Shown one piece after another: positions 1 through 12,200 of a stretch of 64,000 nucleotides of DNA. The position numbers and the translations under genes were made by a program. The stretch comes from Vicugna pacos (Eukaryota > Chordata > Mammalia > Artiodactyla > Camelidae). The notes below the pieces were generated by a model. The model was not told the origin of the DNA, did not search any database, and saw nothing but the letters and a program-made list of their open reading frames with translations. The stretch covers positions 61,992,639-62,056,638 of the forward strand of contig NC_132995.1 in assembly GCF_048564905.1 (NCBI RefSeq), given 5' to 3'. Each line of letters opens with the position of its first letter. Within the stretch, counting starts at the first letter, position 1.

Positions 1-284
1 TAGGATAATGAAAAGAGTGTTATGAAGTAATTTGTTACTGAAAGCAGGACTTGGGTCGAAACAGAATTGAGAACCCCTAATCAAGATAATAGAGATTCAG
101 CTGGAGGATGGATGTCTTGAGAAGGAAGATAGGAGCGAATAATATACTTTTTAAATCCCACTTTCCTGGGACTTTCTTAAATACTCTACCACCTCTTTCA
201 TCTGATGGTAGAGGAATGAAACAGGCTCTGAAGCTCCCCAGAACTGGTTTCTAATAGGTACTGGTCTGTTGTTTACTAGCTATA

Positions 285-1165
285 TGACCTTGTGAAATTT
301 ACTTAAACTCCCTAAACCTTGATTCATCTATAATATAGCACTAATCATTTCTTGCCTCTTAGGGTTGCCATGAGGATCTAGGAGATAACATAGGACAGAT
401 CTTGCACAGCTAGTGACTAACCTGTAATTCCATTTAATAAACGTTAATACACTCTCAATCTACGGCCTCCATGCCCAGGGCTATAGCTAACTCCAAGGGT
501 ACCTTTGTGCAATTTTTAAAATGGTGCCCTTTCATCTGAATGGGTACCACTCAAGGCTCATGACTTGGTGAGTGGAACACTGCTCCCATCTCTGCTGGGA
601 GAGATGTGCTTACCCCACCTCTTTCCAATTAGACTCCAATACTGAAGGAATGAGTTTTCATACATGACCTAGGGTCTAAGTATACGATTACCAGCATGAA
701 AGTCCCAAAGGAATGGCTGAGTGATGATGGCATAGTTTTGTTTCCGTTCATGTTCCTGGGTGGACCAGATGGCATGGACTTTGAAGATCTCGGAGAAACT
801 CTGGACCAGAGCTCCTCATCAGAGGGACTTTTAAAAACCCTGACTCTCTCAAGTGTTGTCTCCATGAGTCACCACTCTTATAAGCAGACTTTTTAAGAAA
901 CTGAAGGGTGTAACTCAGACTGGCTGCTGAGCAACAGCCCCACCCTTGAAGTCCCTCTTTAAGTCATTGTGACTTTGCTTTCTACAAGGCACCATTATGG
1001 TGCAGAGGGAGACATAAAGGCCCAAGTTTGAAAATGAGCTCTGCTAATTATTAACTACATGATCCTGGGCAAGTTTTCCTCACAAGATCTCAGCTTCTTC
1101 ACCGGTAACACAGGGGCAATATTCACCATGCAAGAGATAACCTATATAAAGTGCCTCATCTAATG
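285..1165 (+). repeat. MIR fragments in the left flank
   Basis: Two MIR-like pieces (about 285-400 and 1010-1165, the second with TACATGATCCTGGGCAAGTT) separated by unassigned sequence. A small open frame at 696-896 has no recognised relative and no gene support. Confidence 0.5.
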
Positions 1166-1199
1166 TTTGGCTTACTCAACTTGTTTGCCACCTCCTTTC

Positions 1200-1530
1200 T
1201 TGCCCTCATTGATTTATTCATTCAATGGGTACTTTTTAAACTCTTGCAATTTGCCACATACTGCTCTAGGCAATAGGAATGTAGCAGTGAACAGAAATTC
1301 TTGCCTCACAGAAGTTAATTCTACTGGAGGAGGCAGACAATAAAAAATGATAAATACATAAAATGTATAGTATGTCAAGTATTAATAAGTGCCAAGGAAA
1401 GACAAAGGAATCATAGACAAGGAAGGGAAAAGGGAATTTCATGGCTAGGAATGGCCTCACTCTCAAATTAACCTTTTTAAGTTGTGAGTTTGTTACCGAA
1501 TTCCAAGAAGCTACAGTTATTTTACTGCTT
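1200..1530. repeat. Ancient interspersed repeat, family uncertain
   Basis: Pattern ACTGCTCTAGGCAATAGGAA followed by an A-rich stretch of the kind seen in many old mammalian repeat copies; a similar one sits at about 61490-61680. I cannot name the family with confidence. Confidence 0.4.
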
Positions 1531-1599
1531 TTCTCCACTTTAATCTTTATGCTATAAGTAAATGTTTAATAACCTATTCTGCTATGGAGTTGAATTTTT

Positions 1600-3390
1600 C
1601 TGATTCTCTCTGTTTATCACCTTACTTAAAGTTTTGTGTAATTTTACCTTTTTGTTTGAGGTAGGAGAGTTGCTTTTGACATTTCTTGTAAGGCAGGTTG
1701 GGTGGTGCTGAACCTCTGAGGTTATGTTCATCTAGGAAAGCCTTTATTTCTCCTTCATATCTGAAGTCCAAATTTGCTGGATAGAGTATTCTTGACTGAC
1801 ATTTTTTAATCTTTCAATATTATGAGTATATCATCTCACTTTCTACTTGGCTGTAGAGTTTCTGCTGAGAAATCTACTAGGCTAATGGGATTCCTTCGTA
1901 GGTAACTATCTTTATTCCCCTTGGATGCCATTAAATTCTTTATTTGTCATTGACTTTTGACAGCTTTAATGTAATGTGTTCTGGAGTAAGTCTTTCTGCA
2001 TTGAGATAATTAGGTGTTCTCTTAGCTTTGTGAACTTGTGTATCCAGTTCCTTCCCAGGTTTGGGAAGTTACCAGCTATTATTTTTAAAAATAAACTCTC
2101 TGCTCCCTTCTCCCTCTCTTCTCCTTTTGAGATACCCGTTAGCCTTATGTTGCCTTTCTGAATGGAGCTGGATAATCCTCATAGAATTTCTTTATTTAAA
2201 AAAATATGACTTTTCTTCTCTCTTCTACCTGAATCACGTCTAGGTTCCTGTGTTTGAGCTTGCCAGTCCTCTCTTCCATATAGTTTGCTTCATTTCCAGT
2301 GCTTCCTAATGCCTTCTTCATCTCATTTATTAAGTTCTTCAGCTCCATAATTTCTGTTTGGTTTTTCTTTAGAGTTTCAATTTCTTTGGTAAAGTATTCC
2401 TTCTGTTCATTAATTTTATTCCTGAGCTCATTGAACTGCCTTTCTGAGTATTCTTGAAGCTCATTGAGTTTCTTCATGACATTATTTTAAATTTTAAATT
2501 CTCTATCAGACCACAATCTTTCATGACCTTAAGTTTGGTTTCTTGAGAATTGCCATCTTTTTGTGATACCATATTGCCATAGTTTTGTCATGATGTTTAA
2601 TGAGTTGTTCCTCTGCTAGCACTTTTGACGTAGCAAACACCTTTTTTATTTAGGCAAAGCTTTTTCACTTTGATTCTAACAATTCAACAAGTTGGTTATT
2701 AGAGGTCTTTTTTTTTTTCACTAGGAAGTGAGGCACAAGTTTTGGCTTCTCTTACCTGAGTTGCCTCTGACTATATTTGAAAACTGACTTTCCAGCCTCT
2801 ACTGCCTCTGCCAGAGGTCTCACTGGTGCACTTATCATTGATGCTTGTGCCTCCAGGATCTCTAGTGTCTTGCTGCAGCCAGTTTTGGTGCTGTCACTGG
2901 TGTTACTGCTGGGGCATCAGGATGGTGGGCATCTCCACTGTGTCTGGGGTCACCTGGATGGCAGGTACCACCACCACAGCAGAGGCAGAGGGAGGGTAGG
3001 GTGGGAACAGGGGTCGTGGGTGCCTTCACCACATCTGAGGTTGTCAGGTGTAGGAGTGCCAGAGTCCAGGTGCCACCATAGCTGGAGGGACAAAGGTCAT
3101 GGGCCTTGCTACTGCTGAAGCCTGGTTCCCTGTGTCTGCGGATGCTGCTGCAGTCGGGAGCCCAGATTCGCGTGTGCTGCCTCCTCTGTTACCGCTGGGT
3201 CCTCTGGGACTGCTGGCTCAGCCGCTGTGGCCAGGGAGCCAGGATTGCAGGTACTGCCTTTGCTGTTCCCCTGATTCCACTTTCTCTATTTGTTCCAATT
3301 AACTTATCTTCAGATTATAGATGTGTGATCTCTCCATCATCCTTGCACAGAGGAAACTTCATTGAGTTATGAATGTTTTCTAGTTGTAGA
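1600..3390 (-). repeat. HAL1 (half-L1) LINE
   Basis: The minus strand at 2196-2477 encodes a coiled-coil stretch typical of the HAL1 ORF1 protein (KKLNELQEYSERQFNELRNK, then EIETLKKNQTEIMELKNLIN). Sequence from about 1660 to 2160 matches the RNA-binding half in decayed form, and the GC-rich 2770-3290 segment is likely the 5' region. HAL1 has only ORF1 and relied on L1 for movement. Edges are approximate. Confidence 0.7.
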
Positions 3391-3479
3391 TTGAAGAGGA
3401 GAGACAAAGATAATAACTCATGCTAGCATGATATTGACCTCACCACAATCTTCTTTTCTTTAACATGTCTTTTTCATTT

Positions 3480-3870
3480 CTACTTCAAGGACTCTGTCTG
3501 AAATGCACTTTTACCAGATCTCAAAATGACTGGTTTTTCTTTAATATCAAGGCCCATCTCATATGGAATCTCTCCAGAGAGGCCTTCCTGAACTGACCAA
3601 ACTAAAGTAGGCTCCTCCCTTGGTCACTTTCTATCACTGTTTCACTTTCCTGATTTCTTTCTCTTTTCTTTTCCTTCCTTCCTTCCTTCTTTTCTCCCTT
3701 CCTTCCTTCCTTTCTTTCTTCCTTCCTATGTTTTCTATTTATTGTCAAACACTCCCATCAGCAAAATAAAATCCCCAGAAGGATGAGGTCTTTATTCTAT
3801 TTACTACTATGTCTTTGGTACTTAGAACACTATCTGGTGCATAATAAATAACCAGGAAGTGTTTGGGGGT
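3480..3870 (+). repeat. L2 3' end with (CCTT)n microsatellite
   Basis: L2-like 3' sequence (GAGAGGCCTTCCTGAACTGA, later CTTTGGTACTTAGAACACTA) interrupted by a CCTT/TTTC simple repeat at about 3660-3726. Confidence 0.65.
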
Positions 3871-3984
3871 CCTGAATGAGCAGATATTACCCAGAAAGCT
3901 GCATGTGCCTCACCATTACCACCAGTGCTGCCATCTACCATGAGAACACTGAGGTCTGTGCTCAAGGAGGCAGTAAATCATAGT

Positions 3985-4170
3985 AGTTAGGACTGTGAGC
4001 TCTTTTGGATCTGGCTTTGCAACTTGTTAGCTGTGTGATGTTTGACAGGTTATTTAGTTTCTTGGAATTAATGTTATTGTCCTCATAAAGTTGCTGGGAG
4101 AATGAAATAATAAAATATACATAAAACACTTAGAACAGGGTTTGACCTACAGTAAGCATTACAGAAAAAA
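3985..4170 (+). repeat. MIR SINE
   Basis: Contains ACTGTGAGCTCTTTTGGATC, CTTGTTAGCTGTGTGATG and CACTTAGAACAGGGTTTGAC, an MIR core. The following 4170-4500 block is old repeat-like sequence I cannot name. Confidence 0.7.
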
Positions 4171-4552
4171 ATTAGGAGCCATTATATTCTTATTATATTA
4201 GGTAGGATTTCTTTTAGTTGCAAATAAAAGAAGCAAACTTATACCAGCTTATGTAGCAAACAGGAATTTATTATATAGTCATAAGGGTGTCTCACAGAAC
4301 CCAAAGGCAAAAATGCATCAGGGCCTCAGGAAAGAGCTAGAGTCAACAGTTGAAAAGCCATTGATATGTGTTTTCTCTCCATCTCTCCTCATGGCTTTTC
4401 TCTGCATCTCCCCTTTAGTCTTTTTGTTCTGCATCCAGGGCAACTTTCCCCTCTGCCATTCCACTCCCATACATAGCCTGTATTTTCACATCTAGAAAGG
4501 TTTCCACCCGAATCACTTAAAACCAAGGATACTCATGTTTTGACTGATGGAG

Positions 4553-4558
4553 TTTATT
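4553..4558 (-). terminator. CHIA polyadenylation signal
   Basis: AATAAA on the minus strand, about 80 bases past the CHIA stop codon, fits the short 3' UTR of this gene in other mammals. Confidence 0.75.
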
Positions 4559-4638
4559 GCAGAACTCTGGGTAGGGGCAAGGTGTGCTAAGCAAAGGAGA
4601 CTATTCAGAACCCTAGGGAATGGAGACACGGGTCAGGT

Positions 4639-4916
4639 TTATGCCCAGTTGCAGCACTCACAGCTGGTATCAAAGACAAGCCCCGCCTGGCAATTCTTCC
4701 TATATGTGATTCCATTTGCACAGTGCCAGAAGGCATTTCTGTTATTCGCCACAGGGTAGAGGCCATCGGCTTTGCCAGCACAGAATCCGCTGCTGCCAGA
4801 GCTATCTCCAGAACTGCTGCTCCCAGTCCCGCTTTCACTCCCACTTCCGCTCTCACTTCCACTTCCGCTTCCGCTCCTGCCGTTGGGCTTACTGGGCTGA
4901 GCCGAGGCTGTGCAAC
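4639..4916 (-). CDS. CHIA: CHIA coding exon 11 (linker and CBM14 domain, stop)
   Basis: After [13 protein letters not shown] comes a Gly/Ser/Glu-rich linker of about 28 residues with near-identical SGSGSES units, longer than the human linker. The chitin-binding type-2 domain follows: [35 protein letters not shown] and a TAA stop. All six cysteines and the Phe/Trp pair thought to stack on chitin are present. Confidence 0.95.
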
Positions 4917-6229
4917 CTGAAACAGTGCAAAGAGTAGGCTAGTGGACCTGGCAGAGGCTCCCACATTCACTTAGAGATGAAGAACTAGCAGACCTGGGGT
5001 GATGTCTGGAGGTGGAGTTCAGTTAGCTCTAGGTCCCTACAGCTGAGGAGCTTACAAGAAACTCCATACTTAAGGAATTAGGAAAAGCTGTAATTTCAAG
5101 CCAGCCTACTTTTTAAAAATTTTTTTTAACATTTTTAATTGATTTATAATCATTTTACAATGTTGTGTGAAATTCCCGTGTAGAGCACAATTTTTCAGTT
5201 ATACATGAACATATATATATTCATTGTCACATTTTTTTTTCTGTGAGCTACCATAAGATCTTGTATATATTTCCCTGTGCTATACAGTATAATCTTGTTT
5301 ATCTATTCTACTATTTTGAAATCCCATCTATCCCTTCCCACCCTCTGCCCCCTTGGCAACCACAAATTTGTATTCTATGTCTATGAGTCTGTTTTTGTTT
5401 TGTATTTATGCTTTTTTTTTTTTTTTTAATTCCACATATGAGCAATCTCATATGGTATTTTTCTTTCTCTTTATGGCTTACTTCACTTAGAATGACATTC
5501 TCCAGGAGCATCCATGTTGCTGCAAATGGTGTTATGTTGTCAGTTTTTATGGCTGAATAGTATTCCATTGTATAAATATACCAGTCATCTGTTGATGGAC
5601 ATTTAGGCTGTCTCCATGTCTTGGCTATTGTAAATAGTGCTGCTATGAATATTGGGGTGCAAGTGTCATCCTGAAGTAGGAGTCCTTCTGAATATATGCC
5701 CTGGAGCGGGATTCCTGGGTCATATGGTAAGTCTATTCCTAGTCTTTTGAGGAATCTCCATACTGTTTTTCACAGTGGCTGCACCAAACTGCATTCCCAC
5801 TAGCAGTGTAGGAGGGTTCCCCTTTCTCCACAGCCTCTCCAGCATTTGTCATTTGTGGATTTTTGAATGATAAAGCCAGCCTAGTTTTAAATTTAAAAAA
5901 GTTCTCTCTTCTTTTATGATGTTAAAAAGTCATTTTAAAAAATTTACTAAGCACTCAATATACACAAAATGCTTTTCTAGGATCTGGGTATAAGTGGTGA
6001 GCAAATAAGCTCTAAGAGAAAATCTGGACAAAATTTAGGGAGTCGGTGCTTTCCCTGAATTACAGATTAGAAATATGTGCACACTCCAGAGGGTTTCTTG
6101 TTTAATCTCCCCAGGTGGGCTGAAAGAGACTTTTAATATGGGGTTTGTGGGGTGGGGGAGGGTATACCTCAATGATAGAGCACATGCTTAGCATGCACGT
6201 GGTCCTAGGTTCAATCCCCAGTGCCTCCA

Positions 6230-6269
<40 letters not shown>

Positions 6270-9200
6270 ACCTAATTACTTCCCCCCCACCAAAAAAAAA
6301 AAGTTTAAAAAATACTGGAAGGAATAAGGGGTTTGTAGAAAAGTAAATGCTTATATAGAAAGCCAACCAAATTTCCTGAGTCCTCTTCACACCTTAGAGA
6401 CTTAGCAGACCTGGAAAACCCACTGAGTAGGCCTGGTTTCTAGTAAGAGTGTAAACTTCCTAATGTAGACATTCAAGGGTAGGGATAGAATGTAGCACCT
6501 CTCTCTCAGCCAGGCAGAAGCAGTGAGGTGAAACAGGAAGAGACTAGGGGACGAGGGCCAGGATGGGGGCAGGTGATAGTGATGGGAAGATGTTAGATTG
6601 TCTTTTGAGTTGAAGAAGGAGCATTTTTATACCCTATTCATCCTCCTGCTGTCACTTACTTGTAGTGTTCAGGCCAAGAGCATCCTTCAAGGCGTTGATC
6701 AAAGGGAACTTGCCCTGGTTGCAGAAAGTGCCTGTGAAATCATCCAGGTCAATGGCCCAGACCATGGCACCTCCGAAATTGTTCAGCTTAAGCCACTGAG
6801 CCTGTTTAAGGATAGAAGACACCAGGAGTCATTTAATTGCTTTACTCAGGGCTGAACCTACAGCACATTGGAGGGTTTGACCTTACCTTGATTTTGAAGC
6901 TCTCTTCATTGTCATAGCCAACCCATTCATTGCCCTTATAGGCATAGGGCACATCCTGCGGGGCATCCCATGCCTGAGTAGCTCCGTTTTGCAGGAAGGT
7001 ACAGATCTTTAAAAAGTCAAGAGGTTCAAATCCTTTAAATATAACTCCCATGAAAGAGAAAATATATACTTTCTTCTCTGATTTTTTTTTCCTGTCATGT
7101 CTCTAATTGGGTTTTCCTCAAATTTCTAATTATGGGTTTTTATTTCACAGTAAATAAGATCAAGTTACTTTTGAAGTACTCAGATGTTATCTTTATTCTT
7201 AGTGCTTGATTTTGGGAACCCATGCTAATATGGTACATAGTTATTTTATTCCCTTATGTGCTAACATAAATGACCTTAAGTATGTAGTCTGTTGTTTGAG
7301 GGGGTGCTGCACAGTATAAATGTTCTTCATTGTGGAGTAGGTAAATGAATAGGTTACTTAAACACCTGACACATTTGAAGTCATATCTGTGTTGAAGTAG
7401 GTAAGTAGTGAACAGAATCAATATTCAGGCTTTCTGTAGATTCTAGCCCTAAGGCTACTGCTTGGCACAGGGCATAAAATCCGCAGAATTTCAATTGTAC
7501 AGCACAGCCTACCTACCTCATAGTAGGCCCAGAACCCAGCCTGCCTGGTATAGGGTCCAGCAGAACCAGCACCAGAAGTAGGGGCACCAATGCCAGTGCT
7601 GGAAGGATTGCTTAGGATGAAGGTACGCCCATAAGCAGGGAATCCAACGATGAGCTTCTCAGCTGGGGCCCCATTGTCCTTCCAGTAGTTCATGGCATAA
7701 TCCTGCAATGGCAGTTGGTTACCTAGAAGCCCCACCAGTTGGTGACCCAATGCTTAGTTATGCTAGTCCTGTGGCCTAACAGGTAAAATTGAATGATACT
7801 AATGACAGATCAGTTAGTATTTTTTCAAAGCATTTTGGTGAAATTATAGTTAAGGAGATGTGATCAATCACTTAAAAGGAGAGTTATCCAAGTGATATAT
7901 TTGCAGAATTTATGTTTGTTTTGTCTCTGAATCTCCATGTGACTTACAACATCTCTGGTCTGCATCTGCATCTGGGGGGGGACTCACCACATTGAGGTAG
8001 GCATTGCTGCCAGTGTCAGTTGGGTACTTGTGGAGGGGGCTGTTCTCCCCAGTGTAACCCTCCCAGGAGCCATGGAGGTCATAGGTCATGACATGGATGT
8101 AGTCCAGGTACCTGAGGTGGGGTAAAGGGTTTAAAAACATTTCCGACAGTTATTTCCCACACTTGTGCAGGCAAAAGATACCACTTCCAAAGCTTCCTAA
8201 ACAAAGTCCCTGAAGAGCAAGACAGACTAAGGACAAGTCTACCTTACAAAAATGATATCTATCGTTTGAGGACAAGATGAGTCACTCACTGGGACAGCTG
8301 AGGGATCTCATAACCAGACTGGATGTTGGAGATACCAGCAGCTACTGCAGCAGTGACCAGCAGCCTGGGCTTGTTGGCTTGCTCAGCTTCCTGCTCGAAA
8401 GCTTCACGCATTTCCTGTAGAATAATCAAGTATAGCAGGGCGCCTACGAAACTGATTTCAGTTTCTTAAATAATAATAAATATATGTTTGTATACTGCTT
8501 CTTTTAAAATATGCTTTCACATATTTTATCTTACTTTAGTCTCTCAATATCCCCATGGGTAAGATTGATGGTATTAATCAAATGTGTAGCTAATGTGCAT
8601 AGAAGTTAATGATTTCACGGAAGTCTCATCATAGTAAGTTAGCAGCCAGGTCATGACAAAAACCCAGGCCCCAGATGACCAGTCAGAGCTCCACTTATAT
8701 CACTATATTCTGAAGTTATAGTTGCTGCAGTAACCTATATCAGTTTTTAGCAATATAAAAATTCACTTCCCTTTGTCCAGTAGATGAGCTACTTTATAGG
8801 CCTGACATCCCATCAAATGAAATGCTGAATTGGCCAGTGAGGAAGTTGGTAATAGTCAGGTGACAGATTCCCATTCAATGCTAGAGGTTAATCCACATTT
8901 ATTTTGTGTGACTCCAATCTTACCAGAAGTATTGGACCCCGTTTTTATAACTGCATTATTAAGGTGTGCCAGGGGATGTTCCAGTGAAGAGTGGGTCTGA
9001 AAATTGTCATATGGATACTTGTTAAAGGAACTATTTAACTGGAAGAAGAAAAATTATAGGCAGGATATGGCTATCTTCAAATATTGAACCAATAGATTGC
9101 AAAAGATGCAGTTTTATTCTTTGTTACTTGGGTGGACAGAACTAGAACCAATGACTGGAAGTTACAAATTATGACTAGAGGTATGTATTGATTAAGAATA

Positions 9201-12200
9201 TAGATGTTCTTTCTGAATGCGAGGGCTTTCAACAAGTAAGTAGATTGACTTTTCAAGTAGTGTCTTACTTAATACTGAAAACTATTTGGAGACTGGCTGG
9301 CAATCTGGTATATGGGATGTTACAGAAAATAAACTCTTTCTTGGGGGAGAGTAAATCTAGAAGCTATCCTTGGATTTTCTCACTCCATTCACTTTTCCAT
9401 AGTGATCTCTTAATCGTTTACCTTTGCTGATGACCTCAATACAGTATATCAAGTTATGTCCTTTGTCCTGAACTCCAGATTGGAATTCATCCAGTGTCTA
9501 TTGGGCATTCCTGTATGATGTCCTACAGATTCCTCTCACTCATCATGTTCACAAGCAATTTATTGAGTCCTTCTTTTTGTTCCAAATATATCCTTCTTCC
9601 TGTATTTACCATCTTGATTCATAGGACCACAATCAAGCCAGTTCTCAAGGTCAGAAAACTGGCAGCTGTCTCTCTTTTCCACTTCCATGTGGTCTCCAAA
9701 TCCTATTGATCCTACCCTCCTAATATCTCTTGTAAATTTCCTCTTTCTGTCCTCACTGTTAGAGTCTTCATTTGGGCTCTCAGCATCTCTTGCTTGATGT
9801 ATGGCAATAGCCTCCTTACTCTATCGCTGCCTCCCTGCTTCCTTCTAGTTCATCCTCCATGGTTAAAGCCAGAGTGAGCCTTCTAAAACACAAGTTTGTC
9901 ATATCTCTCCATTACCTGAAAATCCTTCAAAGTTGCCTTGAGAGTAAAGTCCAAACCCCTTAACATAATATATGAGTCCTACATGATCTGATTCTTGTCA
10001 CCTATGCAGCCTCATAATCCATCATTCACATACCTATGTCTTCATTTGTGCGGTTCCCATCTTCACTTAATTGGTTAACATCAGTTCCTTTCAAGACTGA
10101 GCTCTTCTTGATCCTGCCCCAGAGCAGAATTAAGTATCCTCTCTTTGTGCTGCTTTTGCACTTGAATACCTCTATCATGGCATTTATTGAAGTGTACTGT
10201 AATTGTTGATTATTTTTCAGGCTTCCACCTTAGATTGTGTGTTCATTAAAGCCAAAGATTGTGTCTTGTTCTCATCTCTAGCCTGATAATAAGCCAGTGT
10301 CTGGGACAGAGTCAGTGCTAGGTAGTAACAGGCAGTCTAGTATTAAAGTTAGAAGCAATGGGCTCTGTAGCCAGACTATATGGTGTGACATTAGGTAGGT
10401 TACTTAAACCCGCTATATCTTAGTTTTCTCATCTGTAAAATAAAGATTATGACACTTATGGTACCTATGTCACAGAGTAGATGTGAAGATGAAATGAGAT
10501 ATGATTTTTAAAACAGCTTGTAGAATTGTGCCTGGCACATGGTACACATAATATTGTTATTATTCTTATTAGATGCTGTTGAATGTAGGCATGATATCTA
10601 AGGACTTTTGTGATGTAAAGATGCCATAATTCTAAACTCCAGCTTAGTTTCAATCTGGAGCTACCAGATTCTCCTTGGAAAGAAGAGTCTTTGAATTTCC
10701 TTGGGCTAAAGACTGCCACCTCCCTCCTCACCTGCACTAGGACAGTGAAGAGATGCCTGTCCTGAAGAGGGCTTCCACGAGAGCCAGGGTACTCCCAATC
10801 AAAGTCCAGCCCGTCAAATCCATACTGACGCAGGAATTTGATGACTGAGGCAATGAAAGTCTGGCGGTTCTCCTGAGTGGAAACCATGGCAGTGAAACTG
10901 AAGGGGATCCAAAGAAAGTAGGGTGAGGCCTTGGTTGTCCCAACACCTTGTAGTGAAATCAAACCCCTATATTACTTCCTCAGAGCTCTTCGCCAGGACC
11001 ACAGCCCAGAAAAAAGTATGTTCTTGGTTTTCTCCTGTCCTTACTTTGTAATCACTGCTGTGCCCAACCATGGTACCTCAATGTTCTCTTTATTTTGTTA
11101 TCCACCTGACTCTAATGTTTTTCCTAAATTGCACTTGTTGCTTTAAACACCTGGCTCCGCTGGCTCACTGTGTTCTCTCTCCAAATAGTTGCCCAAGTTT
11201 GTACACCCTCGAGGATGTCTTCTTCTTTATTTGCATGACTTCCTTTTCTTTTTTCCCAGAAAGTAAATAGAGAGATGTCCTTTAACACTCTCCTCAGGAG
11301 TTTTGCTTTTGAAATACTTTAAGAAGAGATTGTTATAGATAGACGAGATTATACTGTATAGCACAGGGAAATATACACAAAATCTTATGGTAGCTCACAG
11401 AGAAAAAAAGTGACAATGAGTGTGTAAATGTCTATGTATGACTGAAAAATTGTGCTGAACACTGAAATTTGACACAACATTGTAAAATGATTATAAATCA
11501 ATAAAAATGTTATTTAAAAAAAAGAAGAGGTTGTTTTAAAACCTCAGTAACTAAACCTCTGTGAGTGGGGTTCCAGAATATCCATCTAAATGTAAACACA
11601 CAATAAACTGTGTTCTATTTAATATTCAGATTCTAGTGTAGCAATTTATTTAAGTAGCAGATCTGTTTAGTGTACATTCCTAATATCCTGACTTAGATTG
11701 TGAAATCTGAAGGGACATAGGTCACATTGGGCTAATTTGTTTTCAGTATCAAACACCAGGCTCTCTCACAGGAGACTTACAGGGCAGTTCCAAAGTCCCA
11801 GCCTCCAATGGCCAGAAGAGTTTTCAGCTGGTTGTTCCTGTAAAGCGAAAGATGAAAAAGAGAACTTCAAAATCCATGAGTCCCTGTATTTAAAATAACA
11901 TTGCTTTGGTATTAGGCCTGGTCATAAACTTGGAGGTTGCTTTGATAGGATACTCTGTAGAACAATTTTCATTCACTACTGAAAACTTTCTTTGTAAAAA
12001 ATATTGGTGTTAATATTATGAATCCACTTACAGTTTTTAGGAAAATCTAAATTATGGGACTGGGTTTTAAAAAAAAATAGGATTGTATTGGCAATTCTCA
12101 CATTCTATTCCACCAGATGAAATGGTAAATATTGCTTGAGCACAGTTACTTTCTCAGATTCTGTGCTAATGAATAAATCAATTGGCTTAGAATCATGTAC

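Noticed and set aside
696-896. 66-codon plus-strand open frame
   Set aside because: No known domain, no splice or promoter context; chance length for this sequence.
6149-6240. tRNA gene
   Set aside because: The A- and B-box-like segments belong to a Vic-1 SINE with an A-rich tail, not to a functional tRNA.
10465-10962. 165-codon minus-strand open frame
   Set aside because: It is CHIA exon 5 plus read-through into both introns; only 10732-10897 is coding.
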